Shown piece after piece: positions 35,744 through 47,189 of a DNA stretch of 64,000 nucleotides. Below the pieces are notes generated by a model. The model made no database searches. It had not been told where the DNA came from and worked only from the letters and a program-made list of their open reading frames with translations. The translations under genes and the position numbers were made by a program. Each line of letters begins with the position of its first letter. Position 1 is the first letter of the stretch. Source of the stretch: Labyrinthula sp. Ha (taxonomy: Eukaryota > Sar > Bigyra > Labyrinthulida > Labyrinthulaceae); the NCBI GenBank assembly GCA_015227615.1, contig JAALGZ010000046.1:1-64000 (forward strand). Reading direction: 5' to 3'.

Positions 35744-38333
35744 ATGAACTCAATCAAACAACAATATGAAGAAAGAGATCATAAAACAATCTTTGAAATT
35801 GAATGGTATTTTAATAAACTAAATTATTCAAAGGGAACATGATGATGAGAAAACTCCTACTAACCAAGAAAAGTTCAAAAGGGAGATAAAAGAGTTTGTT
35901 AAAGGGTTCCAACCAACTCAAGAAGTGTATTCTATAGAGTATTCTATTTTCTTTTATTCTTATGTTAGGTTTAAATATTGTCCCTTTGATGCTGTCGAAT
36001 CTATATTTGTAAGATTTATTCTTTGTTTTCCAGCTGTGAAAAAACTCACGTATTTATCTTTCTTTTCTTGAGTTTAGATTTTGGAATTGCAGTTTCAGTA
36101 AAAAGAACTTTAAAAACCTTCAAAAACTTAAAAATATAAAACTGAATTATTTGAAGTATATTTTGTTCATATGTTTAGTTTAGATTTTGGAAGTGTAATA
36201 TTCCTGAAGTAAGTTCTTTTTGCAGTTTATTGAAATCAATCAGTATAAAAGATATAGAGTATAAATATTTTATATTATTATTTAGACTATCTGATAACAA
36301 CTTCAGTGCAATATATATATCAAATATATTTAAAAGTTTATCTTTTAATAAAACAATTTTAAAAATATAGTATTTCTTATTAAAATATTGAGTTTTTAGT
36401 ATTGAAGAAGAGATTGAAACTAAAGTCATTATTTCAGCTATAAAAAACTACTTGAAGACTAATACAACAATAAATAGTTTAAAATATGGTCGTAATACAA
36501 GGTTCGAAGAGGTTTCAGAAGAAGATATTATTGAGTTACAAGAAATAGTTGATTCACATCCTTCTATACTTGGTCTTCGAGTTCATAACAGTTTTATTGA
36601 ACCTAAAGGAAAAAGAAAATTATTAAAAAAACTTGTTCATTCTGCTTTACAAAGTCAATATGAAAATTTTAAAGAGTTAAAAGAAGTTCCAGTTATTCTT
36701 ATGGGTATTTTATTTAGTTTAGTTTTATTTCTTAGGTGATGGAAGAACTGGGAAAACTTCTTTATTAAGAAACTTATCTGGAAAGAGTTTTCAAAAAGAA
36801 ACACAATCTACTTTAGTTTTGGAAGATTATCAAATATTCCAAGTTAACCACGTTGGGAATAAGTTTAAACCAGTTACAAAATATAATCTGAGTGTTCAAA
36901 GAGTAAAGAATATGTTAGGTACCTACTATGAAGTGGAAGATGAGGTTCAAAAAGAGTCAAAATATAACTTAGATTTTGAAGATGAGTTGATTACAAGAAC
37001 TATAACAGAAAAAAGTTTTGTTGAACAATATGTTACAACAAATATGTTTTCAGGTTTCACAACTTCAGATACTTTTTTACGTGTTTATGATTTTGGTGGA
37101 CAAGAAGTTTTTTCTTCAGTTCATCATATTTTTATGAATAAAAAAGCTATTTATCTAGTTGTTTTCAATATGACAAAATTAAAAGAAAAAAATTTATTTA
37201 GACTTAAATTCTGGTGTGAAAGTATTTTAAGAAATACTCCAAAAGCACCTGTTTTTTTTATTGGAACTTTTTTAAATACTTTTTTAAAGAAAAATAAAAC
37301 ACTTGAGAATATAAATTATAAGTTTGAATCCTTTCTTTCTGAACTTTCTGGGAAGTTAACTATCATTGAAGATATAGAAACTATTTTTTTTCCTGTTGAA
37401 AACGCTGTTGATTCTGATAAGAGCCGTGAAAATGCAATTAAAAAGGAGTTAATAAGCATAGGGAGATATAAATCAAAGTTAAATAGCTTATTAAATCCAC
37501 GTATACCAATTAAATCTGTTTATGTATTATTTTTGGATAATTGTCGTGAAGAATTAAGTTATATGACAGTTCAAGAATTTAAACTTAAAGCGAAAAAATG
37601 TAATTTTTATGAAGAAGAAATGGAAGAAATGTTAGAAATATATTCTAAAGAAGGAATTATTTCTTATTTTCCTGATTTAAATTTATCTGATAGTGAAAAT
37701 TTTATATTTTTTGCGCCTTCTTTTTTAGCTCAAGCTTTGGGGAGTTTTATTCGTGATGAAAGTTTTCATCAACTTGCTTTTAGAACAAATAAAAACGTAT
37801 TTTCAAACTATAGAAAATATATTGATACTGGAATAATAAGAAAAGATTTATTTGAAGTTTTATTACAACAATATACAAAAAAAGAAAGAGAATATGTTTT
37901 AAGTTTAGCTTTACATAGTTTAATTCTATTTGTAGATCCAAGAGAAAAAAACAGTTTTATTGTTCCTGAATTACTTCCTGAAGGAAAAGATAAAAAGTTG
38001 AAAGGATTTAAAGGAAACAAGAAAGTAATAAACTCTGTTTCTCCAATCACCATAGCTACATTTGTTAGTATTATCTTTTTGTTTCTTGAAAATAATAATA
38101 TAGTTGAATCACATATATTCAAATATTTTGCAAGGTTTATTTTTTCAGTAGAGAATATTTTGGATATTTATTTCTTGGAAGAAAATAAAATAGTATTGAA
38201 TTATATTGGATATGAAATAAACAGTTTATTATGGACTAAAATTCAAAATATAGTTAAAGAAGAAAATACTTTTGAACAAGAAATTACTTTTGAACAAGAA
38301 AGTGAGGAAGAGTATGTTAATATAAATAAATAG
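35744..38333 (+). CDS. LRR-Roc-COR (Roco family) GTPase, seven exons with mini-introns
   Basis: Roco proteins are multidomain Ras-like GTPases (LRRK2, Dictyostelium GbpC relatives). Exons 35744-35805, 35834-35938, 35969-36049, 36078-36155, 36184-36369, 36400-36704 and 36736-38333 give 804 residues. Residues about 56-170 are leucine-rich repeats; exons 3, 4 and 5 each open with a related unit (FKYCPF, FWNCSF, FWKCNI). The Roc domain has the P-loop GDGRTGKT at 273-280, formed across the last intron, and the G3 motif DFGGQE from 391. The COR domain follows (about 526-690), with EGIISYFPDL and FFAPSFLAQALGSFI. No kinase domain is present. The last few codons and the stop now come from the LTR of copia element 3, inserted at 38315. 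In the flank beyond the element the host frame would run about eight more codons (SILAELFS) before a stop, so little protein was lost. Function is not assignable beyond GTPase signalling or scaffolding. Confidence 0.88.
35806..35833 (+). other. 28-nt mini-intron 1 of the Roco gene
   Basis: Begins GTATTT, ends CAAAG (the only supported intron here not ending TAG); phase 2. Removal joins FEIEW to EHDDEKTPTN. Confidence 0.75.
35939..35968 (+). other. 30-nt mini-intron 2 of the Roco gene
   Basis: Begins GTATTC, ends GTTAG; phase 2. Precedes the first LRR-unit exon. Confidence 0.8.
36050..36077 (+). other. 28-nt mini-intron 3 of the Roco gene
   Basis: Begins GTATTT, ends TTTAG; phase 2. Joins VKKLT to FWNCSFS. 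Confidence 0.85.
36156..36183 (+). other. 28-nt mini-intron 4 of the Roco gene
   Basis: Begins GTATAT, ends TTTAG; phase 2. Joins KLNYLK to FWKCNIP. An earlier TTTAG at 36174-36178 would give the wrong frame. Confidence 0.85.
36370..36399 (+). other. 30-nt mini-intron 5 of the Roco gene
   Basis: Begins GTATTT, ends TTTAG; phase 2. Joins NKTILKIY to IEEEIETKV within the LRR region. Confidence 0.85.
36705..36735 (+). other. 31-nt mini-intron 6 of the Roco gene
   Basis: Begins GTATTT, ends CTTAG; phase 1. Its removal assembles the GTPase P-loop GDGRTGKT, which makes it the most secure intron of the gene. Confidence 0.93.
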
Positions 38334-38437
38334 TTAATTAGTTAGTTGTTTATAACTGTACGGTCCGAAGAGTATTATTCGATACCAAGCAGACTTAATA
38401 ATAAGAAAAACTTTTAAATATAAACTTCGTTCTAACA
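38315..38437 (+). repeat. 5' LTR of copia element 3
   Basis: 123 bp, TG...CA. Its first bases supply the present stop codon of the Roco gene. Confidence 0.95.
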
Positions 38438-41400
38438 GGTCAAGAGCCTAAAACCAGAAGACTATATAAACATTAATTTACAAGGAGCAGATTTCTAGTT
38501 ATTGAAGCTTAAGAAACTTTAGAAGATATTTAGAGAAGAAATATTTCTGAAAGGTGAGAGTAGTTGATAAGCAGAGAAAAGAGCTTAAATAAAATAACTG
38601 TTTATATTTTTCTTTGGTATTGCTCATACACAGAAGTGACCATTTAGTGACGTGTGCAGTTTCTCTTATAAAGTCACTAATAGTACCGTTTCAAAATACC
38701 GTAATAAGTTATAAATACGAAATAAAACAACAAAGAAAAGATAAATATGATAAGTGAAAGTTCAAGTATTAAGGCGAATACTCTTCCAAAACTTGGAAAC
38801 AGTAAAGTAACCTATCTTCATTGGAAGAACTCTGTATGCTCTTTCTTGGGAAAGAAACATGCAAAATGCTATGTTATTTACGATGTTAGAGTACCTGCTT
38901 TAGTGAAGGTACCTATAAATAAGATTTCTTTAGAAAAAGGTTTTGATAAAGTTGAGTTCCCTTTTACTAGAGAAGAAATCAGAAACAGAATTATAAGCGA
39001 AAACTTAGAATACAACGATAATGAAGTGGCAGTATACACACCAGAAAGCTTGAATACTCCAACAGAGTTATTAAAACTGAGATTGGATTCTACCGTTGTA
39101 GTTTACCAAAATAAGTATGTATTTACACTTTGCAGAACAACTGAAAGTTTTAATAAAATGAGACTAGCTTTTGCTACATCTACAGAAGAAGTTATATCAA
39201 TATTGAGAGCTACGGTTAGTATGGAACTACTACACTTTATAAACGATCAAAAACGACCATACGAAGCATTCGAAGATATAAGAAAACACTTTGAAAAAGA
39301 TGTTGAAAGTCAAAAAGTTAAAAGTGAAAGAACCATATCAAATATTTTATTCAATACACTATCTCAATATTTAAATGAATACAAAAGAGAATATTCAAGA
39401 TTCAAACTATATGGTGGAAACTCTTCTAGGACAATGGTGGAACACTTTATTAGAAAGATACCTAATGACCAATTTAGCACTGTAAAATTCCTATGCCCAA
39501 GTACATCTTTAGATGAAGCAATAAACTACTTTGTGAAAGTTCAGTCAATCTTTGAACTTCGTTTTAATGAATCACAAAACGATACAGAAACAACTGAAAT
39601 CTCCGTGAATAAAGCAAAAATAAATAAATACAGAAGCTCAAAGCCAATACGTTGTGGACAATGCACAGGATATGTTCATGTTAAAAAACAGTGTCCATCC
39701 AATGAAGAGCACTGCTTTAGATGCGGAGGAACAGATCATAAATACAAGAACTGTAAATACAAACTAGTAAGAATCAAAACCATGGATATTGTTGAAGAAG
39801 ATTTTGAACAATACTTTCACACATCTGAAAATAACAATAAACAAGAAGAGTCAGAACATTTCCAAAGTCAATATGAACAGGAAGTTGAAACCTCATTTCA
39901 TTATATGTTAAGAATACAGCATCCAAAAAGTATATTGAAAACAAACCTATACGTAGCACAAAAACAAAAATGTAGATTTAAAGAAAACTGCTTGAATATT
40001 ATTATTGATGGTGGAGCAACTAGTCATATTACTAATAACAGAAAGTATCTTACTAACGCAAAAGAAATAAAGAACCTGGAAGTTGAAGGAATATTAGGAA
40101 AATCCAAGTACAATACTGTAGTTGGTGATATGAAAATACTCCTGCAAAACAATATAGAACTTCTTCTTAACAAAGTATATTGGATTCCAGACCAGAAAGG
40201 AACTATAATATCTGAGTCATGTTTATTAAAACAAGGATTTGATGTAAACAAGAAATTAGGAAAGCGCACCATTGAGAAGGAAGGTAGAACAATAGCAAAA
40301 CTGCAGGAACAAAATAGACACTTCATTCTACATAGCTCCACACAATACTCACGAAAACAACCAGTAGAAACTGTATTCAATATGAAACTGCAACCGAATA
40401 AAACGATAAAAAACGAGGACCTTGACCACTTTTGTTTTGCTCACCTAAACAATATACTCCTGAAAAAGAATAAACTCAAACCATTAACCCATAGTTTTTG
40501 TATTGGATGTGCAGCTGGAAAACAAAGTAGATCTAAAACGAAGAAGAACATAAATCCAGAAACTACTTCTTTATTCATTCCGAAAAAACCTTTTGAAAAA
40601 ATTCACGTAGATACCGCTGGATCTTTTGTAACATCAATTAGAGGATATAAATTTGCAGTGGCAGTTGTCGATAACTTCAGTAACTATATTATATTAATAT
40701 TGACCAAGTCAAAAGTCCTATATCTTCTGAGATAAAAAAGTTGATCCTTAAACTACAGAATAGCCTGAATGTAAAAATAAAGGCAATCTTTTCAGATAAT
40801 GGTTCAGAGCTCCATGAGTTAAAGAAGTATTCAAAAGAAGCGGGAATACTTTATGAAAACTCCAGCGCTTATCAACCCAGTGTGAATGGAAAAGTGGAGC
40901 GTTACAACAGAACCATATTTCATTCAGCGAAGGCACTAATATATCAAGCCAACTTGGATGTAAAATTCTGGTGCTTAGCTTCAATGTATTCTGTACTTAC
41001 TCTCAACTTTACTGCAAGAAAGAAAAATATCTCAGCTTTTCAACTAGTCTACAGCAAGAAACCTGACCTAAAAAGAATATATGTTCTTGGCTCAAGAGGA
41101 TTTGTAAAAGCACATAATAAATTCAAACTTCAAGCTGAGCAGGAAGCAACCTTTCTAGGCTACAATCCAACATCAAAAATGCAGATAGTTTATTTGAAAC
41201 AGAAACAGAAGTTGATAAAAGTAAGGGATGCCAAGTGGGATGAACTAGGAACGCTCAACTCTAATTATGATAGATTTCATAAACACTTTTCTTCTTTGTC
41301 TTTTAAAAAAACCGATTTCGATGTGGTTATTGAAGAAGAGTTGACCGACGAAGAAACTATTTCTGAAATAGAAGATACGGAAACTTTAAGCCGAGAACAA

Positions 41401-43078
41401 CCTTCAGAAGTAAACCCCAATACATTGTTTCATCCTACAAAGTTCGATGACATAGACACTTCAAATATTATTACGGGTTCTAGAACGAGAAAAAACATTA
41501 TTTACTCAGTATTTATTTCCGAATCTGCAACTGTACCAAAGAGTTTTAATGATATTGAGGGAAGGAAAGATAAAGAATCTTGGTTAAACGCGTATGATAA
41601 GGAGATAACGTCTCTCGAAACTGTGGGTGAATCTGAAGTGGTAGAAAGACCAAAAGAAAAAACAGTGGTTCCCGTAATAGAACTGTTCGTGAAGAAACCG
41701 AATATAAACGGCAAATATATTGCGAAGGTTTGCATAGTTGCAAAAGGGGACTATTCAAAACTTATATTACCCGAAACAGCAATAGTTTATTCTCCAGTAG
41801 CTTCTATTATTTCAACTCGGTTATTTACAATTATGGCTATTGATATGGAAAGGAACATAAAACAGTTGGACGTGACAACTGCATTCATATACGGAACATT
41901 GCCGTATTCTGTTTATTTAGAACTTCCAACTGGGAACATACAAAAATACGGGAAGAACTATGTTTGGAAAGCCACAACTTCAATATATGGACTCCAGGAA
42001 TCTCCAAGAACATGGTATGAAACGGTAAGTAAAGTGTTCCTGGATTTAGGTCTAATTCCTTTAGGTTCAGAGTCATGTATATTCATAAAAAGAAAGGGAA
42101 GAAAAATATGATAATTGTTCTTTTATATGTTGACGATTTATTATATGCAGGAGATAAGAATCAAGTAGAAGTTTTTGAAAAAGAAATGAAACGAAAGTTT
42201 AAGCTAAATTCTTTAAATAAAGCCGAAACATTTATCGGAGTAGAATTCAGTAGGAAAACAAAAGAAAAAAATGGAAATAACTCAATCGAAAAGAATTAAG
42301 AAAATCGGCGAAAAGTTTAAAATAGAAATTATGAAGCCAGTAACGATTCCACTCTCTAGAACGGAAGTTAATACGATTGGAGAAAAGAAATTAAACGAGA
42401 GAAAGTTATATCAGCAAGTTGTAGGTTCAATAAACTACCTAGCTGGAACCAGCAGACCAGATGTATCTTACTCCTCACACTATTTTAGTAGGTATTTACA
42501 AGAGCCCACAGAATCTTTATTGAAGCGAGCAAAGAAAACTCTAGCATATCTATATTAAACAAATGAGAAGAAGATGTTGATTTATAGGATCCAGCAGAAA
42601 AATAGAGTTCAGATGTTTGTAGATACATCATATTCTACTACTCCAGAAAGAAAAGGAATAACAGGAAGCTGTATTTTCATCAACAATACAATAGTACATT
42701 ACAGATGTAAAAAACAGCCAATTGTAACTGTTAGTAGTACAGAAGCAGAATACGTTGGTTTATCTATTGCTGTGAAAGATCTAAAATATATCATTCTATT
42801 ACTTGAGGAGTTAGAAGTAGAATTCTCTACAGACATATTAATGGACTGTCAAAGTGCACTGAGAATAGTAAAGAATCAGGAAGTTACAGGAAGGACAAAA
42901 CACTTAGATACTAGATTTAAGTTTATATGGCAGGAGTTCAAAAGGATTGGAGTTGTACTGAAATATGTTCCCAGAGAAGAGAACCTGTCGGATATGTTTA
43001 CCAGAGCTGTAACTAGTGCTGAATTTAAAAGATTTACTAAAAGAATGTTGTATTAGCTGAGTACCGAAGAAGGGAAGG

Positions 43079-43201
43079 TGTTAATATAAATAAATAGTTA
43101 GTTAGTTAGTTGTTTATAACTGTACGGTCCGAAGAGTATTATTCGGTACCAAGCAGACTTAATAATAAGAAAAACTTTTAAATATAAACTTCGTTCTAAC
43201 A
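43079..43201 (+). repeat. 3' LTR of copia element 3
   Basis: 123 bp, two differences from the 5' LTR; followed by GAGTA and then by the displaced 3' end of the Roco gene. Confidence 0.95.
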
Positions 43202-43238
43202 GAGTATAGTATTTTAGCTGAGCTGTTTTCTTGAAATA
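43202..43238 (+). pseudogene. Displaced 3' end of the Roco gene
   Basis: After the GAGTA duplication the sequence continues the host reading as a short SILAELFS tail and then a TGA. This is what the Roco gene would have ended with before the copia insertion; it is now cut off from the gene by the element. Confidence 0.6.
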
Positions 43239-45250
43239 TATAATTAAGAGAACAAGGAAACTGATTTATTTTCTTTAATCCTTCTGTATCAAGTCGTAAA
43301 AGATATAGTTAAACTTATGGTTCATTTGATTTACCTTTTAAGCTAAAGAGTTCAGTATAATTCCCAATTGCGACTTTTCTTTTCTCTTTGTTCTTGGTAT
43401 GAAATTTAACTTCTTGATCCCATAAGTTGAAAAGTTCAAATTAACAAAAAAATAACTATACAATACTAAAAGACAAAAAACCACCCAGATTTAGATTCTG
43501 ATCTTGATCCATCTTCTGGAGAAAATTAAAACTCTCAAGCTATCTAAGAAAATAAATAAGACTTTATAGATTTCTATTTCAATGAATCCGTCTGTGTTCA
43601 ATCTAGATTTTACTAGGTGAAAAAAACCAGTATGCAAAAAAAATCTTGTTAAAGATTGTCATCCAAAAAGTATTGGAAGCATTGAAACCATATACTTGAA
43701 TATCTTCCACAAAAAACTATATCTTATGCCTTTAAACACTTTAACAATACAGACTTCAAAAATTCAGGAGCATCTAACCTTTGTCTTTTATTCTTAAGAT
43801 TGTAGTCGCTTTATTGAGAACAATAGAAAGATATTTCGTATTGGTCAAGAGGAAAATAAGATTTTTTTTTCTTGTAGATCATACAATTTTCTTAAGTGAA
43901 GAACTTTTATTCCACTCTTCATACGAATCAGTAGAAATGAATAGTGTTTTGTAAATCAACTATGGCTTTTTAATAAATTGTTACAAGAATAGTTAAAGAG
44001 AAAACATAAACAATGAAATACAGTGTACAGCTAAATAATCTGCAAAGCTTTTTTCTTCTTATTGTAGCACTCACAACCCCTTCCAGCTTCTTTATAATCT
44101 GAAATGACTCTAAAGCTGTATCTTTTCGTTCTTTTCTCTCTTTTCTCTCAACTTTTCCCCACACAATTATCTCACCCAAAACTTGATCCAAGATTCCTTC
44201 GATTTATTTCCCAAATATCATTTGTCTTAGTTTAATCATAGCCTCTACCCTTAGAATCTTAATTTAATCAGCTATTCTGTGGATCTTGTCTGATTCAGTA
44301 GTCTTAAAATGCTCTAAATTGACTTTAGTTACTATAATACTTATCGTGTATACTTGAGAAAAAAGTAGATGCTTATACACGTGGCCAAAAATCAACACTT
44401 CACAAAGCTTTTAGGTACCTTCTTAGTATATAGAAAACTTTTCTTATTCTTTCTTCAACAAAACTTATTAACAATTATCTCTTATAACGGCTAAAAAATC
44501 ACACACTGTACTACTATATATCAAGGGAAAAGTTCGTACTAGTATATTTCAAAGTATTTCCAATACCGAAGAATAACAATCATATGTATAATAATATCAG
44601 CATATTTCACATAACTAACATCAGGCTTACCATTTCTCGTCAATTGTAACTAACGTTATCTCGAATTCTCCCTATATCAATCAATATCGCGCAATGTAAA
44701 TCGGCAGCGTGGAAACATCAGTAAAGTACACACCTTCAAACAACATCACGGGCGAAAATATCACCAAATACGAAGGTAGAAAGATGAATAAATACGTCTT
44801 CAAATCAAAGAGAAATGACATTTAATTCAAGAAACACCTAGAAATATATCATAAACAGCATTTTATCACTGTAAATACATTCAATATCCTTCATATAGCA
44901 GAATAAACACATCGTAAACAAAAACCATATCTCACGAGTGACAATTCACATAACTAAACCAGGTGTCAAGGCGTTTCAGGAACCACTACAACACCTAAGC
45001 TGAAACAAAATAAATATAACCACTACATTACGCTCGCTTGCTCTGTGTATCCTTTTTTGCGGGAACCAGGTTTTTTTTACGCTGGCGTTGTTTACGCTAC
45101 TCTTCTGTTAGGGATTGCAAAGGGTTTTAACGCGATAAGGAAATGGTGTACCGGTAGTGATTTTTGGTGGAATTCCATAAAACTTAACGGAAGCTTAATA
45201 GCAGAACTTCAATTCCCAATTCTATGTTCCCAAAATTTGTGAAAACAACA
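43239..45250. other. Intergenic spacer
   Basis: About 2 kb of AT-rich DNA without a supportable gene. A protein-like scrap near 43,640-43,900 is faintly suggestive of reverse-transcriptase sequence but too decayed to assign. Confidence 0.5.
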
Positions 45251-45269
45251 AGCAAGAAATTTTAGGTAT

Positions 45270-47186
45270 GGAAACACACCTTTCTGTCCCTGCCAAAGAG
45301 GAAGTAGACCTCCAAGAACCAACCCAAATCGAAAGAAACGACAGTTGGATCAGTTAGAGAGGCTCTGCACCAGAAGAGATGTTTGAAGTTGTGAAGAACT
45401 TAGCTGTAAACCGATATAGACTTAGAAAATAGTCCTCCCACAGCTTTTCTGAATATGAAACTAAAAAAATCTTTGGATTTAGTAAAAAAATGATGCGTAG
45501 AGGTAAATTAAAATGTGTGCCTTCTAAAAATTGCACTTTTGAGTTAAACTTTAAATTTGACCTCAAATTAGGAAAAAAAACATTTTCCAAGTAAAATGCT
45601 TAGATCACTTAGGACATGCAGTACAAGTAAAGAAAAATGAAAGAGAATTTCTCTCAGGCTTGAAACCAGCTGAATTAAGAATGTTAACGTACCTTGGAGT
45701 TGCTGACACTCCCTTAACATCAGTGGAAGTGACACTTCATCGGGAATTTACAGGGATTTACTTTGACAAACACTTGCTAAAGCGTCAATTAAAGAAGGCT
45801 AGAGAAGAAGGAAGAGATTCAGAAGATACTAATATTCCAATTTTAATTAAAACAGGTAAAAGATGTCTAAGTAATGGAGGAAACTTTGAACTTTATTACT
45901 CAAATGACACAGAAGGAAGACCTAGGCTAAAAGGTTTAACATTTTAAGAATAACTACAAGTAAAACTAAAAAATATTTATTCGAAGTCAATACAAATTGA
46001 CACCACCCACGGTTTGTCACGCTACATTTTTGTAGCAATGTTCCCCGTGGGAATTGATTGCTTCATGAAAACTGTTAATTTTGGTTGTACATTAATGCAT
46101 ACCGAGAACCATGAGCAAGTGATCAGAGGATTGAAGGATCTTGGTCTTGAACACACAGAAGTTATGATGAGCGATGGTTCCTTGGCGTTAGCAAAAGCAG
46201 CAAAATTTTTTGGAGCTGAACATGTGAGATGTGTTAAACATTTTGCTGCATCTTTTTCATCTGGGACAAAGGGATTAAGGAGTCCCTATATAAGTGACTT
46301 CCTTGATCGTGTCAATCAGGCTGTGAGGGAGGACTTTCATACAATTGAAAAACTAGATGCCCATTTTCAGAAGCTAAACTTTGATTTTCCAAAACCCGAA
46401 CAACAACAGTTCCTAAAATATATTAATGTACAGAAAGAAAATATATGTTGTACCTATGTAAAAAGAAAGGTAACATTTGGTCATGTTTCTACTCAACGTG
46501 TTGAAGGGTTTCATGCTAAATTTAAGGGTAGTGGTCAACTTTCATCAAAACAAAAAAATTGGACAATTGATCAACTAATCAGTTTCCATGAAAAGCAAGT
46601 TGTTGATTACACAAATTCTACATTGAAAAAGTTGAATAAACTAATTTCCAAAGGGGAAGATATTTCTGAGGAGGTTGATAAGATGTTGACCAGTGAAATT
46701 AAGAAGGTGACTGGATGCTACGTTGTTGCTGATAATGGATGCCGGACCTATATTGTTTCAGAAACAGAGAATGATGTTTCTAGATTGTATAATGTTAAAG
46801 TGAGAGATATCAATGGCTGGGTTCATCCTGAATGCACTTGCTCTACATGGACTAATTTGAAACTACCTTGTCGTCACTATGCTAGGATCTGTGTCAGATC
46901 AAAAAGAAAATATATTGAAAAAGCAAATCTATTGCCTAGATGGCGTTTTCAAGAACATCCTCTTCATGAATTTGCATTAAAGAAACTTGGACGATCAACA
47001 ACTTCTGAAGAAGGAATCTTAAATTTCAATGTGAAAGTTCCTGGCTTTAAAGATTTGAAAGTTCCAAAGAAACCTGGTGTAAGATTTTCTATGCTCAAGA
47101 CAGCATGCAGGGACCTATGTGAAGAAGCTCAACATAGTACAGATGAGGGGTGGCGAAAAGCATATGCAACTGTCAAAAAAAAATGA
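45270..47186 (+). mobile_element. MULE-type DNA transposon: transposase with SWIM zinc finger, decayed
   Basis: Mutator-like transposase. The main reading runs from about 45,999 (IDTTHGLSRYIFVAMF, with the first catalytic Asp) through MMSDGSLALAKAAKFF (second Asp), RCVKHF, QRVEGFHAKFKG (region of the catalytic Glu) and the SWIM finger CTCSTWTNLKLPCRHYARI to a stop at 47186. An upstream part at 45660-45947 (GLKPAELRMLTYLGV and following) is in the same frame. Further N-terminal sequence (VVKNLAVNRYRLRK; CTFELNFKFDLKLGKK; DHLGHAVQV) is readable from about 45,370 but switches frame near the A-run at 45,572-45,580 and meets stops, so the copy is disrupted. The two stops between the upstream and main parts can be removed by a phase-compatible 27-nt GT...AG candidate intron (45934-45960), though it lacks the GTAT start of the host introns. 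Terminal inverted repeats were not found. Confidence 0.85.
45934..45960 (+). other. Candidate 27-nt intron in the MULE transposase
   Basis: Begins GTTTAA and ends ACAAG; phase 1 on both sides. Its removal joins RPRLK to KLKNIYSKSIQIDTTHG and drops both intervening stop codons. The 5' site differs from the GTAT of the nine host introns, so simple decay of the transposon is an equally good explanation. Confidence 0.35.
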
Positions 47187-47189
47187 CAG

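Larger units (their letters stand above)
38315..43201 (+). mobile_element. Ty1/copia LTR retrotransposon inserted in the Roco gene
   Basis: A 4,887-bp element with 123-bp LTRs (38315-38437, 43079-43201) differing at two positions, flanked by the target duplication GAGTA (38310-38314, 43202-43206). Parts: gag with zinc knuckles (about 38,750-39,800; CGQCTGYVHVKKQC and CFRCGGTDHKYKNC), protease (about 40,000-40,100, IIDGGATSHI), GAG-pre-integrase HC region (about 40,430-40,530), integrase (about 40,580-41,000, FSDNGSE), reverse transcriptase (about 41,600-42,250, LLYVDDLLYA) and RNase H (about 42,600-43,000). A purine-rich tract lies before the 3' LTR. It is young by LTR identity (about 98%), and its interior is broken about four times. 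Its LTR differs from that of copia element 1, so it is a separate lineage. Confidence 0.93.

Noticed and set aside
43640-43900. Reverse-transcriptase-like scrap (KIVIQKVLEALKPY)
   Set aside because: One short block in broken frames; the LINE remnant at 48.4 kb is 4.5 kb away and a link cannot be shown.
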